From: Candidatus Bacteroides pullicola
Lineage (GTDB): Bacteria; Bacteroidota; Bacteroidia; Bacteroidales; Bacteroidaceae
DNA: 64,000 nucleotides
Assembly: GCA_019115825.1 (NCBI GenBank)
Contig: DXCV01000056.1
Coordinates: 62,001-126,000, forward strand
Reading direction: 5' to 3'
Shown: positions 24,863 to 33,651 of the stretch, one piece after another
Layout of the letters: every line of letters begins with the position of its first letter
Numbering within the stretch: position 1 is the stretch's first letter
Notes under the pieces: generated by a model
The model's input: the letters and a program-made list of their open reading frames with translations, nothing else
Told to the model about the DNA's origin: nothing
Databases searched by the model: none
Translations under genes and position numbers: made by a program

Positions 24863-27202
24863 ATGTTAAAAACTTGCATTCGAGGACTATTGATCCTCTT
24901 GTCGCTGGCCGTCATGGCCGGCTGTTCGCTCCCTTCGGGGAAACCACAGACTTTTGAAATTGGTGACCAAACCTTCCTGCTGGACGGCAAACCGTTCGTC
25001 GTTAAGGCGGCGGAGATGCACTACACCCGCATTCCCGCTGAGTATTGGGAACACCGCATCGAGATGTGCAAGGCTTTGGGCATGAACACCATCTGCTTGT
25101 ACGTATTCTGGAACATTCACGAGCAAAAGCCGGGAGAATTCGATTTCGAGGGCCAAAACGACGTGGCCACCTTCTGCCGCCTGGCCCAAAAACACGACAT
25201 GTATGTTATCCTGCGTCCGGGTCCCTATGTATGCGCAGAGTGGGAGATGGGCGGTCTGCCCTGGTGGCTCCTGAAGAAGGATGACATCAAGCTGCGCTCG
25301 AACGATGCCTACTTCATGGAGCGTGTGAAGCTCTTTATGAACGAAGTGGGCAAGGAATTGGCCGACTTGCAAGTGAGCCGCGGTGGCAATATCCTGATGG
25401 TGCAGGTCGAGAATGAGTACGGAGCCTATGCCACCGACAAGGAATATATAGGTCAGATGCGCGACCTCGTGAAAGGCGCCGGTTTTACCGATGTGCCGCT
25501 GTTCCAGTGCGACTGGAGTTCGACCTTCCAGCGTAACGGTCTGGACGACCTGCTTTGGACCATCAACTTCGGCACAGGTGCCGACATTGACGCACAGTTC
25601 AAGCCTCTGCGCGAGGCACGTCCGCACACTCCGCTGATGTGTAGCGAGTACTGGAGCGGCTGGTTCGACCATTGGGGACGCAAGCACGAAACCCGTCCGG
25701 CCGAAGTCATGGTGGATGGTATCCGAGATATGCTGGACCGTGGCATCTCTTTCTCTCTCTACATGACGCATGGAGGCACCACCTTCGGTCACTGGGGAGG
25801 TGCCAACTGTCCGCCTTATTCCGCCATGTGCAGTTCCTACGATTACGATGCGCCTATCAGCGAAGCGGGCTGGGCCACGCCCAAGTACTACCAGTTGCGT
25901 GAACTGCTGCTGCAGTATGCCGATTCCGGTCAAGTGATTCCCGACGTACCCGCACCTTATCCCACCCAGCAGATACCTGCTTTCCAATTGAAGGAAGTAG
26001 CTCCCCTCTTTGACAACCTGCCCGAGCCGAAGGAGTCAGAAGACATCCGCCCGATGGAGCAGTTCGACCAAGGCTGGGGCACCATTCTCTACCGCACCAC
26101 CTTGCCGGAAGTAGCCGAGGGCACAGTGCTGGTCATTGACGAGGCGCATGATTGGGCGCAGGTCTATGCCGACGGCAAACTGTTGAAGCGTCTGGACCGC
26201 CGCCGGGGCGAGAACAGCGTACCCCTGCCCGCTTTAGCCGAAGGCACACGTCTGGACATCTTGGTGGAAGCCATGGGGCGTGTGAACTTCGACGTGGCCA
26301 TCCACGACCGCAAGGGCATCACGAAGAGCGTCCGGTTGGCTACGCCTGACGGGTCGCAGGAACTGAAGGGTTGGAGCGTGTACAGCTTCCCCGTGGATGC
26401 CGCTTTTGCCCGCGACAAGCAGTATGCTGCCGCCGACAAGCCCTGCAACGGTCCGGCTTGGTATCGCGCCACGTTCCGTCTGGACAAGGCTGCCGATACC
26501 TTCCTCGACATGCGGACGTGGGGTAAGGGCATGGTCTGGGTCAATGGGAAGGCCATCGGCCGCTTTTGGAAGATTGGCCCCCAGCAGACGCTCTATATGC
26601 CCGGCTGTTGGCTGAAGGAAGGCGAGAACGAAATCATCGTGCTGGACCTGCTGGGACCTGACCAACCCGTGATACAAGGATTGGAGCAACCCATTTTGGA
26701 TGAACTCCATGCCGAGGCGCCCGCCACCCATCGGGCGGAAGGCCAGAACCTGGATTTGAAGGGTGAGACTCCCGTGGCCCGTGGGCAACTGAAGGCCGCG
26801 GACGGCTGGCAGGAAGTGATGTTCGGCCGGACTGTGAAGGGACGTTATGTCTGCCTGGAAGCGACCGATGCACAGGACGGCAAAGATTATGCTGCATTGG
26901 CCGAGCTGTACGTGTTGGATGCACAAGGCAAGCTCCTGCCGCGCCTGAAGTGGAAAATTGCCTATGCGGATAGCGAGAGCACGTCGTGGGGCAACTACAC
27001 GGCCGACAAAATCTATGACCTGCAGGAATCCACCTATTGGAGCACCCGTGACAAAGACAGGTTTCCCCACCAGATTGTCATCGATTTGGGCGAGGAACAG
27101 GAAATCTCCGGGCTGCGTCTCCTGCCCCGTGCCGAGGAAGGCCGGCCGGGCATGATAAAGGGTTATAAAGTCTATGTGAAGAGTTCGCCTTTCCGCTTCT
27201 GA
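24863..27202 (+). CDS. GH35 beta-galactosidase lipoprotein with C-terminal carbohydrate-binding region
   Basis: 779 aa. The lipobox MAGC puts the lipidated Cys at residue 21. The TIM barrel spans about 35-350. The proton donor is Glu185 in VENEYG and the nucleophile is Glu262 in SEYWSGWFDHWG. Beta-sandwich domains follow at about 380-640, and the last 130 residues resemble an F5/8 type C domain. The family releases terminal beta-galactose, for example from host glycans or plant galactans. It follows the zinc transporter genes by 58 bp but is functionally unrelated. No clear promoter was found in the gap. Confidence 0.92.
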   Translation: MLKTCIRGLLILLSLAVMAGCSLPSGKPQTFEIGDQTFLLDGKPFVVKAAEMHYTRIPAEYWEHRIEMCKALGMNTICLYVFWNIHEQKPGEFDFEGQNDVATFCRLAQKHDMYVILRPGPYVCAEWEMGGLPWWLLKKDDIKLRSNDAYFMERVKLFMNEVGKELADLQVSRGGNILMVQVENEYGAYATDKEYIGQMRDLVKGAGFTDVPLFQCDWSSTFQRNGLDDLLWTINFGTGADIDAQFKPLREARPHTPLMCSEYWSGWFDHWGRKHETRPAEVMVDGIRDMLDRGISFSLYMTHGGTTFGHWGGANCPPYSAMCSSYDYDAPISEAGWATPKYYQLRELLLQYADSGQVIPDVPAPYPTQQIPAFQLKEVAPLFDNLPEPKESEDIRPMEQFDQGWGTILYRTTLPEVAEGTVLVIDEAHDWAQVYADGKLLKRLDRRRGENSVPLPALAEGTRLDILVEAMGRVNFDVAIHDRKGITKSVRLATPDGSQELKGWSVYSFPVDAAFARDKQYAAADKPCNGPAWYRATFRLDKAADTFLDMRTWGKGMVWVNGKAIGRFWKIGPQQTLYMPGCWLKEGENEIIVLDLLGPDQPVIQGLEQPILDELHAEAPATHRAEGQNLDLKGETPVARGQLKAADGWQEVMFGRTVKGRYVCLEATDAQDGKDYAALAELYVLDAQGKLLPRLKWKIAYADSESTSWGNYTADKIYDLQESTYWSTRDKDRFPHQIVIDLGEEQEISGLRLLPRAEEGRPGMIKGYKVYVKSSPFRF

Positions 27203-27236
27203 GGAAGGAACGGGAGGAACACCGATAGAAAAGAAG

Positions 27237-27387
27237 GGGGTGTGTCAAAATAAGGTATGGCACACAGATGACTCAGACAGGGCAGATGACCACAGATTAT
27301 ATATAACTGATTACGAGTAAAATAAATCTGTGATCATCTGTTTAATCCGTGTCATCTGTGTGCCATGTCTATATTTTGATACACCCC
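27237..27387. repeat. Long imperfect inverted repeat (about 62-bp arms), MITE-like or double terminator
   Basis: Left arm 27237-27298 and right arm 27325-27387 are imperfect reverse complements; shared parts include GGGGTGT, TCAAAATA, ATGGCACACAGATGAC and CACAGATT. The 26-bp spacer is AT-rich. It fills the 194-bp gap between two convergent genes and would fold into one long hairpin in either transcript. Confidence 0.85.
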
Positions 27388-27396
27388 ATTTTAGCT

Positions 27397-29550
27397 TCAG
27401 GCCAGCGCAAAATCCAGTTGCTTTTTCTCCAGATTGGCGCGGGCCACTTTGATGGTGATGGCGTCGCCCAGGCTGTAGACGTGCTTCTTGCGCCGTCCGC
27501 GCAGGCAATAGTTCTTCTCGTCGTATTCGTAGTAGTCGTCGTCCAGGTCGCGGATGGGTATCATGCCCTCGCATTTGTTCTCGTTCAGCTCCACGTAGAG
27601 GCCCCACTCCGTGACGCCGGAGATGACGCCGTCGTACACCTGCCCCAGGTGCTCCTGCATGAACTCCACCTGCTTGTACTTGATGCTGGCCCGCTCGGCC
27701 TGGGCGGCCAGTTGCTCCATGGCGCTGCTGTGCTCGCACAGGGCCTCGTACTTCTTTTCGCTCACCGTGCGGCCGTGTTCGTCCAAGTACTTGGTCAGCA
27801 GCCGGTGCACCATCATGTCCGGATAGCGGCGTATGGGCGAGGTGAAGTGCGTGTAGTACTCGAAGCCCAGGCCGTAGTGTCCGATGTTGTGCGTGGAGTA
27901 GCACGCCTTTTGCATGGCGCGGATGGAGACGGTCTCAATGAGATTCTGCTCCTTCTTGCCCTTGACGTCGTCCAGCATCCGGTTGATGGACTTCGAGAGG
28001 TCGCTCCGGTTGCCTGCTGTGCGCAGCTTGTAGCCGAAGCGGGCGATGAACTGCGCCAGCGTGTCCAGTTTGCTGGGGTCGGGCAGGTCGTGGATGCGGT
28101 AGGGGAACACCTTCGCCTTCTTGCCCTTAGGCACTTTGCCTATGGCCTCGGCTACGGTACGGTTGGCCAGTAGCATGAATTCCTCCACCAGCTTGTTGGC
28201 ATCCTTCGATTCCTTGAAGTAGACGCGCAGGGGCTTGCCTTTCTCGTCAATCTCGAACTTCACCTCCACGCGGTCGAATTCCAGCGCACCGCCCGCCATG
28301 CGCTTTTCACGCAGCTGTTTGGCCAGGCGGTCCAACTCCAGCAGTTCGTATTTATAGTCGCCCTCGCCCGTCTCGATGACCTGTTGCGCCTCCTCGTAGG
28401 TGAAGCGGCGGTCGCTCCGGATGACGGTGTGGACAATGCGGTGTTGCAGCACCTCGGCCTTGTCGTTCATTTGGAAGATGACGCTGTAGGCCAGTTTCTC
28501 CTCGTCCGGGCGGAGGGAGCAGAGCAAGTTGCAAAGCCGTTCGGGCAGCATGGGGATGGTGCGGTCCACGAGGTAGACGGACGTGGCGCGCCGTTCGGCC
28601 TCCTTGTCGATGACGGTGCCCTCCTTGACGTAGTGGCTGACGTCGGCGATGTGTACACCCACCTCCCACAGTCCGCCGCCCAGGCTGCGGATGGACAGCG
28701 CGTCGTCAAAGTCCTTGGCGTCCTTGGGGTCTATGGTGAAAGTCGTGACGCGGCGGAAGTCCTCGCGCTTGGCTATCTCTTCGGCAGAGATTTCGTCGGG
28801 AATCTTGTCGGCAGCAGCTTCCACATTCTCCGGGTAGGAGTAGGGCAGGCCAAATTCCGCCAGGATGGCGTGCATCTCGGTGTTGTTGTCGCCCGCGCGG
28901 CCCAGGATGTCGATGACCTGTCCGATGGGGTTCTTGGCTTTGTCCGGCCATTCGGTGATTTTCACCACGGCCTTGTCGCCGCTCCGTCCGCCTTTCAGCT
29001 TGTCCTTGGGGATGAAGATGTCGTTGGCCAACGTGCGGTTTTCGGTCAGCAGGAAGGCATAGTTCTTGGTCACCTCCAGCGTGCCCACGAAGCTGTCGTT
29101 GGCGCGCTCCAGCACCTCCAGCACTTCGCCTTCGGCGGTCTTGCCGCGCCGGCGGGCGTAGTAGGCGATGCGCACACGGTCGTTGTTCATGGCGTGGGCG
29201 GAGTTGCGCTCGGCGATGAAGATGGGGTCGCCTCCGTCGTCGGGGATGAAAGAGTTCTTGCCGTTGCTCTTGCGCACGAAGCGTCCCGTCATCTCCACGC
29301 CGCGCTGGTGCAGGCGGTAGACGTGGTGTTCCGTCTCGGTGATGTAATCGTCCTCCTTCAGGTCGGCGAGGATATCCATGCAGAGCATCTTCAGCGGATG
29401 CGTGGTCAGCCGCAGTTGCTCGAATATCTTCTTCAGCGACACGCTTTCGTTGCCTTTCTCGTGGAAATAGTCCATCAACAGGGCGGCCAGTTGCTTCTTG
29501 TTCATGCGCTTGCCCGCCTTCTTCTCTCGTTTGTCTTTCTTCTTGCCCAT
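27397..29550 (-). CDS. rnr: Ribonuclease R
   Basis: 717 aa, a 3'-5' exoribonuclease that degrades structured RNA. The N-terminal 20 residues are Lys/Arg-rich. A winged-helix region (about 20-75) and cold-shock domains follow. The RNB catalytic domain carries IDPKDAKDFDDALS with the metal-binding Asp cluster and later HFTSPIRRYPD. The C-terminal S1 domain starts near 625 (DGVISGVTEWGLYVELNE). It is a single-gene unit. A box TTACTTTG on the minus strand at 29574-29581 may be its -7 element. Confidence 0.95.
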   Translation of the reverse strand: MGKKKDKREKKAGKRMNKKQLAALLMDYFHEKGNESVSLKKIFEQLRLTTHPLKMLCMDILADLKEDDYITETEHHVYRLHQRGVEMTGRFVRKSNGKNSFIPDDGGDPIFIAERNSAHAMNNDRVRIAYYARRRGKTAEGEVLEVLERANDSFVGTLEVTKNYAFLLTENRTLANDIFIPKDKLKGGRSGDKAVVKITEWPDKAKNPIGQVIDILGRAGDNNTEMHAILAEFGLPYSYPENVEAAADKIPDEISAEEIAKREDFRRVTTFTIDPKDAKDFDDALSIRSLGGGLWEVGVHIADVSHYVKEGTVIDKEAERRATSVYLVDRTIPMLPERLCNLLCSLRPDEEKLAYSVIFQMNDKAEVLQHRIVHTVIRSDRRFTYEEAQQVIETGEGDYKYELLELDRLAKQLREKRMAGGALEFDRVEVKFEIDEKGKPLRVYFKESKDANKLVEEFMLLANRTVAEAIGKVPKGKKAKVFPYRIHDLPDPSKLDTLAQFIARFGYKLRTAGNRSDLSKSINRMLDDVKGKKEQNLIETVSIRAMQKACYSTHNIGHYGLGFEYYTHFTSPIRRYPDMMVHRLLTKYLDEHGRTVSEKKYEALCEHSSAMEQLAAQAERASIKYKQVEFMQEHLGQVYDGVISGVTEWGLYVELNENKCEGMIPIRDLDDDYYEYDEKNYCLRGRRKKHVYSLGDAITIKVARANLEKKQLDFALA

Positions 29551-29661
29551 AGCTATGTGGTGTTATCTGTGTGCAAAGTAAACAAATTCCCGCTGTTTTT
29601 CGTTCATTTTCCCTCTTAAAATATGTGTCTTGTGGTGTGCCGGGATAGTGGATAGACGGGG

Positions 29662-29810
29662 GGAGAAAGTGTTTCGGGCTTTGAAACAAAGTGTTTCATG
29701 GCTTGAAACAAAGTGTTTCCCGGCTTGAAACAAAGTGTTTCGCGTGCATGAAACAAAGTGTTTCGCGCACATGAAACAAAGTGTTTCGCGTGCATGAAAC
29801 AAAATGTATT
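29662..29810. repeat. Tandem palindromic array, 22-23 bp period, GAAACAAAGTGTTTC units
   Basis: Five near-perfect units (starts 29683, 29705, 29727, 29750, 29773), with degenerate ones at 29662 and 29796. Each has the palindrome GAAACA-AAG-TGTTTC and a 7-8 bp linker (ATGGCTT, CCGGCTT, GCGTGCAT, GCGCACAT). It occupies much of the 382-bp gap between the divergent rnr and cation efflux genes. The rest of the gap holds only the promoters. Confidence 0.92.
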
Positions 29811-29875
29811 GTCTGTAAGGGGTGGCGGTGAAACTTTCTGATTTAATCTGCCGCGGCACTATTTTGCAGTATCGG

Positions 29876-29907
29876 TTTGGGCATTAGTAACTGATATTGT
29901 ATCTTTG
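29876..29907 (+). promoter_or_regulatory. Promoter of the cation efflux operon
   Basis: TTTG (29876-29879) and TATCTTTG (29900-29907) are separated by 20 bp, an ideal match. It places the start codon at 29933 rather than at an upstream ATG at 29897. Confidence 0.8.
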
Positions 29908-29932
29908 CGGGTTCAAAAAAGATAGAACCTCT

Positions 29933-30838
29933 ATGTCAAGTCATCAAGCTTCCGTCTCGCGCGAGCGCGAAATCTACAAGGTGACCATCGTGGGCAGCGT
30001 GGTCAACTTCGTGTTGCTGCTCTTCAAGTTCTTTGCCGGCATCGTGGGGCACAGTGCGGCCATGATTGCCGATGCCGTGCATTCGCTGTCCGACTTCGTG
30101 ACGGATATCATCGTGCTGGTCTTTGTGCGCATCTCCTCCAAGCCCGAGGACGCGGGGCACGACTACGGGCACGGCAAGTATGAAACGCTGGCCACGGCCA
30201 TCATCGGCCTCTGCCTCTTCGTGGTGGGGCTGGGCATCCTGTGGAATGGGGCGGAGGCCATCTGGCACGTCCTGCAGGGTGGGACGCTGCCCCGGCCGGG
30301 GATGCTGGCGTTGTGGGCAGCCCTCATCTCCATCGTGTTGAAGGAAGTGCTTTACCAATACACCGCCTTCGTAGGACGCAAGGTGCAGTCACAAGCCGTG
30401 GTGGCCAATGCTTGGCACCACCGCAGCGATGCCTTCTCGTCCATTGGGACGGCCGTGGGCATCGGCGGTGCCATCCTGCTGGGCGACCAGTGGCGGGTGC
30501 TCGACCCGATAGCCGCCGTCATTGTCAGCTTCTTCATCCTGAAGGTGTCTGTCAAACTCCTGGTGCCCTCCATGAACGAGTTGTTGGAAAAATCCCTGCC
30601 TGCCGAAGAGGAGAAGAAGATAATCAACATCGTACAGTCCTATCCCGGCGTCACCGCTCCCCACCACTTGCGTACGCGCCGCATCGGCAACAACTGCTCC
30701 ATCGACCTGCACATCCGCATGGACGGTAACCTCACGTTGGAGGAGGCCCATCGCCGGGCGACCGTCATCGAGCACCGCTTGCGCGGGGAGTTCGGCAAAG
30801 GAACCTATATCAATATTCACGTAGAACCAACGAAATGA
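29933..30838 (+). CDS. Cation diffusion facilitator (CDF) efflux protein
   Basis: 301 aa. Six membrane segments carry the two CDF metal sites, DAVHSLSDFVTD (residues about 40-51) and AWHHRSD. The cytoplasmic C-terminal domain starts near 215 (VPSMNELLEKSL) and has the HHLRTRRIG and DLHIRMD strands of the dimer domain. The family exports Zn, Co, Cd, Fe or Mn in exchange for protons. The H/D make-up fits zinc, but specificity is not certain. It is the first gene of an operon; its stop overlaps the next start by four bases (ATGA). Confidence 0.92.
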   Translation: MSSHQASVSREREIYKVTIVGSVVNFVLLLFKFFAGIVGHSAAMIADAVHSLSDFVTDIIVLVFVRISSKPEDAGHDYGHGKYETLATAIIGLCLFVVGLGILWNGAEAIWHVLQGGTLPRPGMLALWAALISIVLKEVLYQYTAFVGRKVQSQAVVANAWHHRSDAFSSIGTAVGIGGAILLGDQWRVLDPIAAVIVSFFILKVSVKLLVPSMNELLEKSLPAEEEKKIINIVQSYPGVTAPHHLRTRRIGNNCSIDLHIRMDGNLTLEEAHRRATVIEHRLRGEFGKGTYINIHVEPTK

Positions 30839-31833
30839 ACCACAGCATTCTCATTACCGGCGCCAGCGGCTTTATCGGCAGCTTCCTCGTGGAGGAGGCC
30901 GTGCGCCGCGGCTTTGATACTTGGGCAGGCGTCCGCGCCACGAGCAGCCGGGCCTACCTGCAAGACCCCCGTATCCATTTCCTGGAGCTGGACTTCGGCA
31001 AGCCCGATGTCCTGCGCAGCCAACTGGCCGCGCACGGCCGCTTCGACTACATTGTCCACTGCGCGGGCGTCACCAAGTGCATCGACCCGGCAGACTTCGA
31101 CCGCATGAACCACCGGCAGACGTGCGACTTCATCGACGCCCTGCACGAGCTGGACCTTGTGCCCCGGCAATTCATCTTCATCAGCACGCTCAGCGTCTTC
31201 GGCCCCGTGCATGAACAGACCTACGAGCCTATTCGAGACACGGACACTCCTTGTCCCAATACAGCCTACGGGCGCAGCAAGCTGAAGACGGAGCAATACT
31301 TGCAAGGGCAGGAAGGCTTTCCCTACGTCATCTTCCGCCCCACGGGCGTCTACGGTCCCCGCGAACGCGACTACTACGTGATGGCGCAGAGCATCAAGCA
31401 GCACGTGGACGTGGCCGCCGGCTTCCGTCGCCAGGACCTGACGTTTGTCTATGTGGCCGACGTGGTGCAGGCTGTCTTCCTGGCCATCGGGAAAGGCGTG
31501 ACGCGCCGTGCCTATTTCCTGTCCGACGGGCAGGTGTACAGCAGCCGCACTTTCTCCGACCTCCTGATACGCGAAATGGGAAATCCGTGGGTTATTCGCC
31601 TGAAATTTCCTTTGTTTGCGTTAAAAACCGTATCTTTGTGCGCGGAATGGTGGGCGAAGCGGTCGGGAAAGACCAGTACGCTGAACCGCGACAAATATCA
31701 CATTATGAAACAACGCAACTGGCGGTGCGACATCGGTCCCGCGGTCCGCGAGCTGGGATATGCCCCCGCTTACGACTTGGACCGGGGCGTGTGCCTGACC
31801 GTGGCGTGGTATAAGGAACACCGATGGCTATAG
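30835..31833 (+). CDS. NAD(P)-dependent epimerase/dehydratase (extended SDR)
   Basis: 332 aa. Rossmann start ITGASGFIGSF; catalytic Ser in ISTLSVFGP and the YGRSK motif (Tyr and Lys). The C-terminal substrate domain contains a hydrophobic segment around WVIRLKFPLFALKTVSL, suggesting membrane contact and a lipid or lipid-linked substrate. It overlaps the cation efflux gene by four bases and the PAP2 gene by ten. Members of this group include steroid- and sugar-nucleotide-type dehydrogenases. The pairing with a PAP2/Aur1-like enzyme favours lipid chemistry, which is inference. Confidence 0.85.
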   Translation: MNHSILITGASGFIGSFLVEEAVRRGFDTWAGVRATSSRAYLQDPRIHFLELDFGKPDVLRSQLAAHGRFDYIVHCAGVTKCIDPADFDRMNHRQTCDFIDALHELDLVPRQFIFISTLSVFGPVHEQTYEPIRDTDTPCPNTAYGRSKLKTEQYLQGQEGFPYVIFRPTGVYGPRERDYYVMAQSIKQHVDVAAGFRRQDLTFVYVADVVQAVFLAIGKGVTRRAYFLSDGQVYSSRTFSDLLIREMGNPWVIRLKFPLFALKTVSLCAEWWAKRSGKTSTLNRDKYHIMKQRNWRCDIGPAVRELGYAPAYDLDRGVCLTVAWYKEHRWL

Positions 31834-32813
31834 ACATATTCAAGCGCGTGGAGACCTACAAGGGGCTGTTCGCGATAGAAAAGATTTCGCTGATATACAA
31901 TCTGCTGACCTCCCTGCTGATTGTCTTCCTGTATGACCGGATGGACCATCCGGCCACGATGCTGTGGGACCGTGCGCTCATTGCCGCCGTCACCTTCGTG
32001 CTGATGTACCTTTACCGTCTGGCACCGTGCCGCTTTGCCACGTTCGTGCGGGTGGTGGTGCAGATGTCGCTGCTGTCCTATTGGTATCCGGACACCTACG
32101 AGTTCAACCGCTTGTTCCCTAATTTGGACCATATCTTTGCCTCGGCGGAGCAGAGCCTCTTCGGCGGACAGCCCGCCATCTGGTTCAGCCAGCTGCTGCC
32201 GCAGATGTGGGTCAGCGAGCCGCTCAACTTGGGCTATTTCTTCTACTATCCGATGATGCTCATCGTGGTGCTGTGGTACTTCATCTTCCGTTACGACCTG
32301 CTGGAGAAGATTTCCTTTGTCATCATCACGTCGTTCTTCATCTACTATTTCATTTACATTTTCCTGCCCGTGGCGGGCCCGCAGTTTTATTTCCCGGCCA
32401 TCGGTGCGGACAACGTGGCGCAAGGTGTCTTTCCCGCTATCGGCGACTACTTTAACCACAACCGTGAGCTGTTGCCAGGTCCCGGTTATGAGCACGGTTT
32501 CTTCTACAGCCTGGTGGAGAGTTCGCAGCAGGTGGGCGAACGTCCCACGGCGGCTTTCCCCAGTTCCCACGTGGGCATCTCCACCATCCTGATGATTATG
32601 GCCTGGCGGGGAAGCCGTCGGCTGTTCGTGTGCCTGATGCCGTTCTACTTGCTGTTGTGCGGCGCGACGGTGTACATCCAGGCACATTACCTGATTGATG
32701 CCATTGCCGGGTTCCTGTCCGCCTTCGTGCTCTATTGGGCAGTGACGTGGATGTTCAAGAAGTGGTTTGCCCGGCCTGTCTTCCTGGGGGAAAGAGTTGT
32801 AGCTTCCTCATAA
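31824..32813 (+). CDS. PAP2/Aur1-like membrane phosphotransferase or phosphatase
   Basis: 329 aa with six or more membrane segments. The PAP2 catalytic motifs are visible late in the protein: FPSSHVG with its His and, after one helix, HYLIDAIAGF with the second His and Asp. The layout and size resemble the PAP2_3 group, which includes yeast Aur1-like inositol phosphorylceramide synthases and the Bacteroides enzymes that put phosphoinositol on dihydroceramide. Those known Bacteroides genes sit in an inositol operon; here the partners are an SDR and a cation exporter and no inositol-phosphate synthase is in the window. A sphingolipid or phospholipid role is likely but unproven. Confidence 0.8.
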   Translation: MAIDIFKRVETYKGLFAIEKISLIYNLLTSLLIVFLYDRMDHPATMLWDRALIAAVTFVLMYLYRLAPCRFATFVRVVVQMSLLSYWYPDTYEFNRLFPNLDHIFASAEQSLFGGQPAIWFSQLLPQMWVSEPLNLGYFFYYPMMLIVVLWYFIFRYDLLEKISFVIITSFFIYYFIYIFLPVAGPQFYFPAIGADNVAQGVFPAIGDYFNHNRELLPGPGYEHGFFYSLVESSQQVGERPTAAFPSSHVGISTILMIMAWRGSRRLFVCLMPFYLLLCGATVYIQAHYLIDAIAGFLSAFVLYWAVTWMFKKWFARPVFLGERVVASS

Positions 32814-32852
32814 AAATCCTTTCTTTGGTGAACCACTTTTCTGCAAAATTGT

Positions 32853-32860
32853 TATCTTTG
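32853..32860 (+). promoter_or_regulatory. -7 box of the aquaporin gene
   Basis: TATCTTTG, 30 bp before the ATG at 32891. The nearest TTTG is about 25 bp upstream. Confidence 0.55.
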
Positions 32861-32890
32861 GCACGGATAAACTTTTAAATCATCAGGCTT

Positions 32891-33577
32891 ATGAAGAAGT
32901 ACATGGCAGAAATGGTGGGGACTATGGTTCTCGTATTGATGGGTTGCGGCAGTGCCGTCTTTGCCGGTCATGCTGCAGGCGCGGTGAGCGCAGGTGTAGG
33001 AACTTTGGGTGTGGCGTTGGCCTTCGGCTTGTCCGTGGTGGCCATGGCCTATACCATCGGCGGCATATCGGGCTGCCACATCAATCCCGCCATCACGCTG
33101 GGCGTCTGGATGTCCGGCAGGATGAGCGGCAAGGATGCGGGCATGTATATGCTGTTCCAGGTGATAGGCGCCATCATCGGTTCGGCTATTCTTTGGGCAT
33201 TGGTATCCACAGGTGCGCACGGCGGCCCGACGGAGACAGGCACCAATACGTATGCCGACGGGATGCTGATTCAGGCTTTCCTGGCCGAGGCGGTGTTCAC
33301 GTTCATTTTTGTCTTAGTGGTGTTGGGCGCGACGGATAGCAAGAAGGGTGCGGGCAACCTGGCGGGACTGGCCATCGGTCTGACGCTGGTATTGGTACAC
33401 ATCGTCTGCATTCCTATCACGGGCACATCAGTCAACCCGGCACGTAGCATCGGCCCGGCTTTGTTCGAAGGCGGACGGGCGTTGTCGCAACTGTGGCTTT
33501 TCATTGTGGCTCCGTTTGTCGGTGCGGCGGTGAGCGCGTTGGTTTGGAATGCGATAGGAGGTGATGAGAAGCGGTAA
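32891..33577 (+). CDS. aqpZ: Aquaporin (MIP family)
   Basis: 228 aa, six membrane helices, and the two NPA half-helices: GCHINPAITLG (about residues 61-71) and GTSVNPARSIGP near 180. The Arg after the second NPA and the small residues around the pore favour a water channel of the AqpZ kind over a glycerol facilitator. It has its own promoter and a strong terminator, so it is transcribed alone, 78 bp after the PAP2 gene. Confidence 0.93.
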   Translation: MKKYMAEMVGTMVLVLMGCGSAVFAGHAAGAVSAGVGTLGVALAFGLSVVAMAYTIGGISGCHINPAITLGVWMSGRMSGKDAGMYMLFQVIGAIIGSAILWALVSTGAHGGPTETGTNTYADGMLIQAFLAEAVFTFIFVLVVLGATDSKKGAGNLAGLAIGLTLVLVHIVCIPITGTSVNPARSIGPALFEGGRALSQLWLFIVAPFVGAAVSALVWNAIGGDEKR

Positions 33578-33595
33578 GGATAGGCAAACCAGAAT

Positions 33596-33633
33596 AAAAA
33601 AGAGGGTGCGGCATTTCCGCAACCCTCTTTTTT
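33596..33633. terminator. Bidirectional terminator between aquaporin gene and polA
   Basis: AGAGGGTGCGG pairs with CCGCAACCCTCT around a five-base loop, with an A run before and a T run after, between convergent genes. Confidence 0.88.
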
Positions 33634-33651
33634 ATGCCCGTCTGTCTGTTA

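Noticed and set aside
29662..29810. Possible CRISPR array
   Set aside because: Linkers are only 7-8 bp and themselves repeated, the repeats are 15 bp, and no cas gene is present. The same holds for the arrays at 20396 and 56463.
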